In this document: positions 1 through 6,148 of the stretch, one piece after another | Position numbering within the stretch: position 1 is the stretch's first letter | How the letters are laid out: every line of letters begins with the position of its first letter | Assembly (NCBI GenBank): GCA_050186725.1 | Contig: JBFWYG010000123.1 | Span: 1 to 9,561 of the forward strand | Length of the DNA stretch: 9,561 nt | Source: JADJYF01 sp050186725 | Lineage (GTDB): Bacteria > Pseudomonadota > Gammaproteobacteria > Ga0077536 | Direction of reading: 5' to 3' | The notes under the pieces: model-generated | Database searches by the model: none | What the model was told of the DNA's origin: nothing | What the model saw: the letters and a program-made list of their open reading frames with translations, nothing else | Translations under genes and position numbers: made by a program

Positions 1-1
1 G

Positions 2-340
2 CGCGTGGTGGCGGTGGCCGACGTCGGTCTGCCGCTGAATCCGCGCAACGTCGAAGCACAGATCGAGGGCGGCATCGCCTTTGGTCTCTCCAACGCGCTG
101 AACGCGCGCATCACGCTCGCGCGCGGCCGCGTCGAACAGAGCAACTTCCACGACTACCCGCTGCTCGGTCTCGCCGAGATGCCGCGAGTAGAGGTACACC
201 TTCTGCCGGGGAACGAGCGGCCGAGCGGCATCGGCGAGGAATCAGTGCCGGTGGTGATCGCCGCGCTCACCGACGCCATCCACGCTGCCGGCGGCCCGCC
301 CGTGCGCGAACTGCCGCTGCGCGGGCGGAGGCCCCTGTGA
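2..340 (+). CDS. Molybdopterin-binding oxidoreductase subunit, C-terminal end (partial)
   Basis: This is the last ~112 residues of a gene that begins before the window. It matches the C-terminal part of the large molybdenum-cofactor-binding subunits of the xanthine dehydrogenase / aldehyde oxidase family, most like the isoquinoline 1-oxidoreductase beta (IorB) type. Visible signs are the run NPRNVEAQIEGGIAFGLSNAL, the segment EQSNFHDYPLL, and a SGIGEESVP motif about 37 residues from the end. In this family the Glu of the GxGE motif is the catalytic base next to the Mo centre. Such enzymes hydroxylate N-heterocycles or aldehydes together with a [2Fe-2S] small subunit, which would lie upstream and is not visible. 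The substrate cannot be told from this fragment. The reading frame is open to the left edge and ends at a TGA at 338-340. Confidence 0.85.
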   Translation, partial: RVVAVADVGLPLNPRNVEAQIEGGIAFGLSNALNARITLARGRVEQSNFHDYPLLGLAEMPRVEVHLLPGNERPSGIGEESVPVVIAALTDAIHAAGGPPVRELPLRGRRPL

Positions 341-356
341 TGTCGGGTTGCGAGCC

Positions 357-384
357 GGGACAGACCCCGTATGGGGTCTGTCCC
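357..384. repeat. Perfect 12-bp-stem palindrome, REP-like
   Basis: The arms GGGACAGACCCC (357-368) and GGGGTCTGTCCC (373-384) are exact reverse complements around the 4-nt centre GTAT. The element sits in the 62-bp gap between the molybdoenzyme subunit and the next gene. It lacks the T-run expected of an intrinsic terminator on either side, so it is not a standard Rho-independent terminator, although it would form a strong RNA hairpin. Its G-rich short-stem form resembles repetitive extragenic palindromes that are moved by REP-associated (RAYT) transposases. Only one copy is present in the window, so dispersal is inferred. Confidence 0.6.
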
Positions 385-402
385 ATCTGATCCCTGCTGA
401 CG

Positions 403-894
403 ATGCCCGACGAATCCTCGGTGCTCCGCCTCGGCGACGAACTCGCCCCCCTGCCCCGCGCCCTGCGCGCGCTGTTCGCGTCCTACGGCCTCGCGATGCG
501 CTGGCTCGCGCCTGACGAAATCATCCCCGGCAGCTACTGGGGCGAGACGGAAGCCGGCCTGATCGGCGCGATGCTGTACGTCCGCGACGACACGCCGGTG
601 CACTCCGCGCTGCACGAGGGCTGCCACTGGATCTGCGCGGACGAAACGCGGCGCGCGGCGGTCCACACCGACGTCGGCGGCGACGACCTGGAGGAATGCG
701 CGGTGTGCTACCTCTCCATCCTGCTGGCCGACGCGCTGCCGGGCTTCGGGCGCGCGCGCATGCTGGCGGACATGGACGCCTGGGGTTACTCGTTCCGCCT
801 CGGCAGCGCGCGCGCCTGGTTCGAACAGGACGCGGCGGACGCGCGCGACTGGCTCGCCGCGCAGGCGCTGCTGCCCGAGGCGGCGCCGGCATGA
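403..894 (+). CDS. Conserved hypothetical protein with HExxH motif (putative metal-binding)
   Basis: I do not recognise a named family for this 163-residue protein, and no function is assigned. It contains HEGCH at residues 71-75, a match to the HExxH zinc-protease signature. Two acidic residues, E97 and E98 in DDLEECAVC, lie 22-23 residues after the second His and could supply a third metal ligand. Cysteines 74, 78, 99 and 102 lie in the same stretch, giving CxxxC and CxxC pairs, so another metal site is possible. The C-terminal half (ADMDAWGYSFRLGSARAWF) looks strongly conserved in character. There is no signal peptide or membrane segment, so it is probably cytoplasmic. The ATG at 403 follows the palindrome by 18 nt and has no strong ribosome site. 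The stop overlaps the next start as ATGA (891-894), implying translational coupling with the PP-loop gene. Confidence 0.75.
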   Translation: MPDESSVLRLGDELAPLPRALRALFASYGLAMRWLAPDEIIPGSYWGETEAGLIGAMLYVRDDTPVHSALHEGCHWICADETRRAAVHTDVGGDDLEECAVCYLSILLADALPGFGRARMLADMDAWGYSFRLGSARAWFEQDAADARDWLAAQALLPEAAPA

Positions 895-1565
895 AACCCC
901 GCGCCCTGCTCTCCTGGAGTTCCGGCAAGGACAGCGCCTGGGCGCTGCATCGCCTGCGCGCCGCGGGCGAAGTCGAGGTGGTGGGCCTGGTCACGACCTT
1001 CAACCAGGCGGCGGAACGGGTCGCGATGCACGCGGTGCGCGAGACCCTGGTCGAGGCGCAGGCGCGCGCCACCGGCCTGCCGCTGTGGCCGGTGCAGCTG
1101 CCGTGGCCGTGCAGCAACGACGACTACGCGGCGCGCATGCGTGAACTGCTGGAACGGGCGCGCGCGGCGGGCATCACGCACATGGCCTTCGGCGACCTGT
1201 TCCTCGCCGACATTCGCGCCTATCGCGAGCAGCAGCTGGCCGACACCGGTATCACGCCGCTCTTTCCGCTGTGGAACGACGACGCGTCCGCGACCGCCGC
1301 GCTCGCGCGCGAGATGCTCGCCGGAGGTCTGCACGCGGTGCTGACCTGCGTCGATCCACGCCAGCTCGATGCGCGCTTCTGCGGCCGCGACTTCGATGCC
1401 GCGCTACTGGACGAACTGCCGGCGACGGTCGACCCCTGCGGCGAGAATGGCGAGTTCCACACCTTCTGTTTCGCCGGCCCGATGTTCGAGCGTCCGATCG
1501 CGATCCGCACAGGCGAGCAGGTGACGCGCGACGGTTTCTGCTTCACCGACGTGCTGCCGGCGTAG
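891..1565 (+). CDS. PP-loop ATP pyrophosphatase, diphthine-ammonia ligase family (DUF71)
   Basis: This 224-residue protein belongs to the adenine nucleotide alpha-hydrolase superfamily, DUF71 / Dph6-like branch. The PP-loop SSGKDS is at residues 10-15, where ATP would be cleaved to AMP and pyrophosphate. The family segment GDLFLADIRAYRE starts at residue 101, and the signature DPCGENGEFHTF is at 181-192. In eukaryotes and archaea Dph6 amidates diphthine on elongation factor 2. Bacteria lack diphthamide, so the bacterial substrate is unknown and the eukaryotic name should not be taken literally. The frame is open upstream to 696, but the ATG at 891 is chosen because the PP-loop then sits at the usual distance from the N-terminus and the start overlaps the previous stop (ATGA). 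The two genes are therefore probably one transcription and translation unit. Confidence 0.88.
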   Translation: MKPRALLSWSSGKDSAWALHRLRAAGEVEVVGLVTTFNQAAERVAMHAVRETLVEAQARATGLPLWPVQLPWPCSNDDYAARMRELLERARAAGITHMAFGDLFLADIRAYREQQLADTGITPLFPLWNDDASATAALAREMLAGGLHAVLTCVDPRQLDARFCGRDFDAALLDELPATVDPCGENGEFHTFCFAGPMFERPIAIRTGEQVTRDGFCFTDVLPA

Positions 1566-1590
1566 GCGTTCCCTGCAACGCGGCCCTGTC

Positions 1591-1636
1591 GTCTGCGCCC
1601 CTTGGGCGCTAAGGTACGGGTACGAACTGCGCAGAC
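1591..1636 (+). promoter_or_regulatory. Inverted repeat upstream of the CoA-transferase gene
   Basis: In the 87-bp gap before the CoA-transferase, GTCTGCGC (1591-1598) is the exact reverse complement of GCGCAGAC (1629-1636), with 30 nt between. A shorter hairpin, GCGCCC-CTT-GGGCGC (1595-1609), overlaps the left arm, so the two structures are mutually exclusive. The right arm ends just before the ribosome-binding site GGGGAGGAG (1639-1647). This could be an operator or a leader RNA structure, or chance pairing in GC-rich DNA. No T-run supports a terminator. Confidence 0.3.
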
Positions 1637-1652
1637 CTGGGGAGGAGCACGC

Positions 1653-2855
1653 GTGGAACCCATACTCACCGGCCTGCGCGTCGTCGAGGCCGCCACCTTC
1701 GTCGCCGCGCCCGCGGCCGGCACCATGCTCGGCGACTTCGGCGCCGACGTCGTCCACGTCGAGGCGCCGGGCAGCGGCGATCCCTACCGCGCGCTGTACC
1801 AGCTCCATCCCTTGCCGAGCTGCGAGGAGAACTATCCCTGGCTGCTCGACGGGCGCAACAAGCGTTCGGTGGCGCTCAACCTGAAACACGCCGACGGGCG
1901 CGCGGCGCTCTACCGCCTGCTGGCCGATGCCGACGTGTTCATCACCAACTACCAACCCTCGGTGCTGGCCGATCTCGGCATCCGTCATGAGGACGTTCAC
2001 GAGTTGAACCCGCGACTCATCTACGCCCACGTCACCGGCTACGGCGAGCGCGGCCCCGAGGTCGAGCGGCCGGGCTATGACGCCACCGCGTGGTGGGCGC
2101 GCTCGGGCCTGATGGACAGCGTGCGGCCGCGCGACGGCGAGCTCGCGCTGTCGACGCCGGGCATGGGCGATCACCCGACCTCGGTCGCGCTGTTCGGCGC
2201 GATCATGCTCGCGCTCTACCGCCGCACGCTGAGCGGTCGCGGCGGCAAGGTCTCGACCTCGCTGATGGCGAACGGCCTGTGGTCGAACGGCGTGCTGGTG
2301 CAGGCAGCGCTGTGCGAGGCGCGCGAGATGCAGCCCTGGGTGCGCGCCGAGACGCCCAACGCGCTGCTGTGCGTGTACCGCACGCGCGACGCACGGCATT
2401 TCTCGCTCATCCTGGTGAAGGAGAGCAGCGAGTGGCCGCAGTTCTGCGCGGCCATCGAGCGGCCGGCGCTGGCCGAGGATCCGCGTTTCGCCGACGTCGC
2501 CACGCGGCGCGCCAACGCGCCGGCGCTCATGACCCTCCTCGACGAGGTGTTCGCCACCCGCACGCTGGACGAGTGGTGCGCGGTCTTCGATCGCCACCGC
2601 ATCACCTTCGGCGTGGTGCGCCGCGGCGCGGACCTGCCACGGGACGCGCAGGCGCGCGCCAATGGCCTGTTTCGCCCGCTCGTCGACCGACCGACGCGCG
2701 AGGTGGTGGATTCGCCGATATTCGTCGAGGGGGAAACCAAGGTCGCGCCGCGCAGCGCACCCGAACTCGGCGCGCACACCCGCGAGGTGCTTGTAGGCGC
2801 GGGCTATTCGGCGGAAGAGATCGCGGCGCTGTTCGCGTGCGGCGCCGCGGCCTGA
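1653..2855 (+). CDS. Class III CoA-transferase (CaiB/BaiF family)
   Basis: This 400-residue protein matches class III CoA-transferases, which move CoA between organic acids in the cytoplasm through an aspartyl-CoA intermediate. The N-terminus has the typical LTGLRVVEAATFVAAPAAGTMLGDFGADVVHVEAP core, here split as LTGLRVVEAATFVAAP (5-20) and LGDFGADVVHVEAPGSGDP (26-44). It is followed by DGRNKRSVALNLK (66-78) and ERPGYDATAWWARSGLM (138-154). The likely catalytic Asp is D173 in PGMGDHPTSVAL, close to the Asp169 position of formyl-CoA transferase. The length is usual for the family. GTG at 1653 is chosen because a strong ribosome site GGGGAGGAG (1639-1647) precedes it and the conserved core begins just after; an earlier TTG at 1602 lies inside a hairpin. 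The acyl substrate cannot be deduced, but a role in activating a catabolic or carnitine-like acid is usual. Confidence 0.9.
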   Translation: MEPILTGLRVVEAATFVAAPAAGTMLGDFGADVVHVEAPGSGDPYRALYQLHPLPSCEENYPWLLDGRNKRSVALNLKHADGRAALYRLLADADVFITNYQPSVLADLGIRHEDVHELNPRLIYAHVTGYGERGPEVERPGYDATAWWARSGLMDSVRPRDGELALSTPGMGDHPTSVALFGAIMLALYRRTLSGRGGKVSTSLMANGLWSNGVLVQAALCEAREMQPWVRAETPNALLCVYRTRDARHFSLILVKESSEWPQFCAAIERPALAEDPRFADVATRRANAPALMTLLDEVFATRTLDEWCAVFDRHRITFGVVRRGADLPRDAQARANGLFRPLVDRPTREVVDSPIFVEGETKVAPRSAPELGAHTREVLVGAGYSAEEIAALFACGAAA

Positions 2856-2862
2856 CGCCGGC

Positions 2863-3069
2863 TCAATAGTGCGGCGGGCGCTCTTCGTCCGGCGTGCGCG
2901 CGCCCTGCTCGGCGCGCCAGGCCTGCACCTCCCCCTGCCAGGCGGTCACCAGCTCGCGCAGCCTGTCCAGCTCGCGTTGCTGACGGTAGACGGTGTCGCT
3001 CAGGCTCTGGTTGGCCTGCTCGAGAAAGGCGAGCTTGGTTTCGAGGCGTTCGAGATCGGCGTCGGTCAT
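2863..3069 (-). CDS. slyX: SlyX family protein
   Basis: This is a 68-residue protein, close to the ~72 residues usual for SlyX. It begins MTDADLERLETKLAFLEQ, is almost entirely amphipathic helix with heptad-like leucines (likely a short coiled coil, residues 4-55), and ends in the characteristic PPHY. SlyX is a small cytoplasmic protein common in proteobacteria, and its biochemical role is not established. The ATG at 3069 (complement) is chosen because the family begins with this MTD-type start. The frame stays open to 3147, but that extension is not SlyX-like. The gene converges on the CoA-transferase gene, whose stop is only 7 nt away. No clear ribosome site is seen. Confidence 0.9.
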   Translation of the reverse strand: MTDADLERLETKLAFLEQANQSLSDTVYRQQRELDRLRELVTAWQGEVQAWRAEQGARTPDEERPPHY

Positions 3070-3120
3070 GGCGGCATGCGGGCGATGGAAAGTCGCGAGT
3101 GTAGCGCCGCCGAGTGACGC

Positions 3121-3145
3121 GAGCGCCGGATCGCATCCGGCGCTC
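3121..3145 (-). terminator. Hairpin after the exported-protein gene (possible terminator)
   Basis: GAGCGCCGGAT (3121-3131) and ATCCGGCGCTC (3135-3145) form a perfect 11-bp stem with a 3-nt loop, starting 11 nt beyond the stop codon of the - strand exported-protein gene. It lies between that gene and slyX. No T-run follows on the - strand, so the hairpin may stabilise the 3' end or act with Rho rather than be a classic intrinsic terminator. Confidence 0.5.
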
Positions 3146-3156
3146 ACACTGTCACG

Positions 3157-3543
3157 TCAACGCACGCGGCAGCTCACGGCGTCGCTCGCGACGGTGAAGC
3201 CCTTGGCATTGATGATCTTGCCGGTCACCTTGCCGCCCTGGATGAAGTTCGCGCTGATCGGCGTGTCGCCGGCGGCGATGTCGTTGCGCGCGCTGTCGAA
3301 GTCGCACTCCACTTCGTCGCCCACCGAGGCCACCGCGGCCGTGGTCTTCTGGTTCGAACCGGACAGCGCCTGGCAGCGGTACTGCCCGGGTCTCAGGTTG
3401 TTGCCGTCGACCGAGATGCTGGACCGCGTCGCGCGCTTGTCGCACTTCACGCGAATGTCCGCCGCCTCGGCGGACGAGATGCCCGCGGCCAGCAGCGCGC
3501 CGGCGACGAGGGCCGGGATGAGGGTCTTGTTGTTCAGTTTCAT
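3157..3543 (-). CDS. Small exported four-cysteine protein, function unknown
   Basis: I do not recognise the family of this 128-residue protein. It starts MKLNNKTLIPALVAGALLAAG, a clear Sec signal peptide with a basic start and hydrophobic core, and an AEA cleavage site near residues 25-27. The mature part (~101 residues) has exactly four cysteines (34, 57, 80, 125), which fits two disulfides in a periplasmic or secreted protein. It is rich in Ser, Asn, Asp and Gly, and likely beta in character. The ATG at 3543 (complement) is supported by AGGGAG about 8 nt upstream on the coding strand and by the signal peptide starting there. Neighbours give no functional clue. A possible regulatory stem covers the bases just before the start codon and is listed separately. 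Confidence 0.78.
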   Translation of the reverse strand: MKLNNKTLIPALVAGALLAAGISSAEAADIRVKCDKRATRSSISVDGNNLRPGQYRCQALSGSNQKTTAAVASVGDEVECDFDSARNDIAAGDTPISANFIQGGKVTGKIINAKGFTVASDAVSCRVR

Positions 3544-3593
3544 GCTCGTGCTCCCTGGTTCCTGATGGACCTTTGGGTCCGTGATTCACGAGC
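3544..3593 (-). promoter_or_regulatory. Leader RNA fold next to the start codon of the exported protein
   Basis: On the - strand the mRNA leader carries GCTCGTG (3593-3587), which is the exact complement of CACGAGC (3550-3544), the seven bases immediately before the ATG. Inside lies a second stem, GGACC-CAAA-GGTCC (3580-3567). The ribosome site AGGGAG sits against the outer stem, unpaired in the fold. Such a stem could slow initiation or stabilise the message. It is a prediction from pairing only. Confidence 0.4.
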
Positions 3594-3693
3594 GTTAATC
3601 GATGCATGCGCGCAGCACGTTCAGAGCCGCGGCGGATGATGGCGGGACTTGTGATGGCGCGCACGCTTTCTGGCGCGGCCGCCGCGCGCGCGA
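3594..3693. other. Gap between the exported-protein gene and the sigma-54 activator gene
   Basis: This non-coding stretch must hold the promoter of the exported-protein gene (reading left) and the 3' end of the activator transcript. I see no convincing -35/-10 pair. The only structure is a GC-rich 6-bp hairpin, GCGCGG-CCG-CCGCGC (3673-3687), 7 nt past the activator stop. It has no T-run, so it is only a weak terminator candidate. Confidence 0.4.
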
Positions 3694-5016
<1,323 letters not shown>

Positions 5017-5052
5017 GCTCCGCCCCCGCTTGCCGCCGCGCGAGTCTGCCAT

Positions 5053-5072
5053 CTGGCAGCGTCCGCTGCCAG
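5053..5072. promoter_or_regulatory. Palindrome 1: putative activator (UAS) binding site
   Basis: CTGGCAGCG and CGCTGCCAG are exact 9-bp inverted arms around a 2-bp centre (TC). The core CTGGCAG/CTGCCAG recurs in the neighbouring palindrome, with 23 bp between centres, about two helical turns. It lies 37 bp before the chosen activator start and about 140 bp upstream of the start site predicted for the divergent operon, as expected for a sigma-54 enhancer. Binding by the adjacent FisR-like protein is inferred. Confidence 0.6.
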
Positions 5073-5074
5073 AA

Positions 5075-5096
5075 GCACTGCCAAGGCTGGCAGTGC
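5075..5096. promoter_or_regulatory. Palindrome 2: putative activator (UAS) binding site
   Basis: GCACTGCCA (5075-5083) and TGGCAGTGC (5088-5096) are exact 9-bp arms around the centre AGGC. The inner half-sites CTGCCA/TGGCAG are the same as in palindrome 1, in the opposite arrangement. Its centre is about 118 bp upstream of the predicted sulfide-operon start site. Two adjacent dyads with shared half-sites are typical of cooperative binding by Fis-type activators. Confidence 0.6.
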
Positions 5097-5177
5097 GCCC
5101 CGCCGGCACCACGCCGCGGGCCCGCGAATCGGCCGCAAGCGGCTGATCCAAGGACGTTCCTGCACGCGCGGCGGTTG

Positions 5178-5193
5178 TGGCACGGATCCTGAT
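5178..5193 (+). promoter_or_regulatory. Putative sigma-54 (-24/-12) promoter of the sulfide oxidation operon
   Basis: TGGCACG (5178-5184) is a perfect -24 element. After the standard 4-nt spacer, CTGAT (5189-5193) occupies the -12 position, whereas the consensus is TTGCW, so the usual GC is GA here. A start site near 5204 would leave a leader of about 27 nt before the dioxygenase ATG. The activator gene next door carries GAFTGA, which makes sigma-54 control expected. The imperfect -12 box keeps confidence moderate. Confidence 0.5.
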
Positions 5194-5205
5194 GCGCCAG
5201 GATCC
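5184..5205. repeat. Inverted repeat overlapping the putative -12 box and start site
   Basis: GGATCCTG (5184-5191) is the exact reverse complement of CAGGATCC (5198-5205), separated by ATGCGC. It spans the -12 element and predicted start of the sulfide operon promoter. It could be a second regulator's operator or a chance palindrome. Confidence 0.35.
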
Positions 5206-5230
5206 CATACCCTCGGGAGCACCACTCACC

Positions 5231-6115
5231 ATGCAAGCGCAGCACACCATGCACGTCGAGGGCTTCTTCGATGAGGCCACCTGGACCGTCAGCTACCTGG
5301 TGCTGGACAAGGCCACGCGGCACTGCGCGATCGTCGACAGCGTGCTCGACTACGACCCGAAGTCCGGGCGCACCTCCACCGCCTCGGCCGACCGTCTGAT
5401 CAGCCGGGTCCGCGAACTGGACGGCACGCTCGAGTGGATACTCGAGACCCATGTGCACGCTGACCATCTCTCGGCGGCGCCCTACCTGAAGGCCGCGCTC
5501 GGCGGACGCACCGCCATCGGCCGGCACATCACCACCGTGCAGAAGGTGTTCGGCACGCTGTTCAACGCCGGCCCGGAATTCGCCCGCGACGGCAGCCAGT
5601 TCGACGTCATCCTGGACGACGACTCGACCTTCACCATCGGCGCGCTCACCGGGCGCGCGTTGCACACTCCGGGTCACACGCCGGCCTGCATGACCTATGT
5701 GATCGCGGACGCCACAGAGCGCGCGGCCTTCGTCGGCGATACGCTGTTCATGCCGGACTACGGCACGGCGCGCTGCGACTTTCCGGGTGGTGACGCGCGC
5801 ACGCTGTACCGCTCCATCCAGCGCGTGTTGAGCCTGCCGGCCGATACGCGCCTGTACATGTGCCACGACTACCTGCCCGGCGGTCGCGAACTGCGCTATG
5901 TCAGCACCGTGGCCGAAGAGCGCGCGCACAACATCCACGTGCGCGACGGCATCGGCGAAGAGGACTTCGTCGCGATGCGCACCGCGCGCGACGCGACGCT
6001 CAGCATGCCGGTGCTGATCCTGCCCTCGGTGCAGGTCAACATGCGCGCCGGCGAGCTGCCGCCGCCGGAGGACAATGGCATCAGCTACATCAAGATTCCG
6101 CTCAACGCACTGTGA
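5231..6115 (+). CDS. pdo: MBL-fold persulfide dioxygenase (ETHE1/Blh-like)
   Basis: This 294-residue metallo-beta-lactamase-fold protein should oxidise glutathione persulfide or similar sulfane sulfur to sulfite in the cytoplasm using O2 and a mononuclear iron. Visible metal residues are H74, H76, D78 and H79 in THVHADHLSAA, H149 in TPGHTPAC, D170 in VGDTLFMPDYGTARCDFPGG, and H212 in CHDY. The DYGTARCDFPGGDARTLY stretch is typical of the ETHE1 / beta-lactamase-hydrolase-like (Blh) group. Dioxygenases of this group use His, His and Asp for iron, and those positions are present. ATG at 5231 is chosen because GGGAG lies about 11 nt upstream; an internal ATG at 5249 lacks a ribosome site. It is the first gene of the operon, 33 nt before the SQR fusion gene. 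The exact dioxygenase type is not certain. Confidence 0.88.
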   Translation: MQAQHTMHVEGFFDEATWTVSYLVLDKATRHCAIVDSVLDYDPKSGRTSTASADRLISRVRELDGTLEWILETHVHADHLSAAPYLKAALGGRTAIGRHITTVQKVFGTLFNAGPEFARDGSQFDVILDDDSTFTIGALTGRALHTPGHTPACMTYVIADATERAAFVGDTLFMPDYGTARCDFPGGDARTLYRSIQRVLSLPADTRLYMCHDYLPGGRELRYVSTVAEERAHNIHVRDGIGEEDFVAMRTARDATLSMPVLILPSVQVNMRAGELPPPEDNGISYIKIPLNAL

Positions 6116-6148
6116 GCGACAGACCATGACCGCGAGGGGGAGACGCGC

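Noticed and set aside
1404..2777. A 457-codon open frame on the - strand opposite the CoA-transferase.
   Set aside because: Antisense shadow of a gene with a clear family match; Arg/His/Ala-biased with no motif.
5115..5126. Perfect 12-bp palindrome CGCGGGCCCGCG and a nearby GCCGC/GCGGC pair between the twin palindromes and the promoter.
   Set aside because: Pure GC palindromes are frequent by chance here, and they share no half-site with the two dyads.
5017..5280. N-terminal extension of the sigma-54 activator to 5280.
   Set aside because: The extra ~88 residues would overlap the dioxygenase start, the palindromes and the promoter, and are not seen in FisR-like proteins as I know them.
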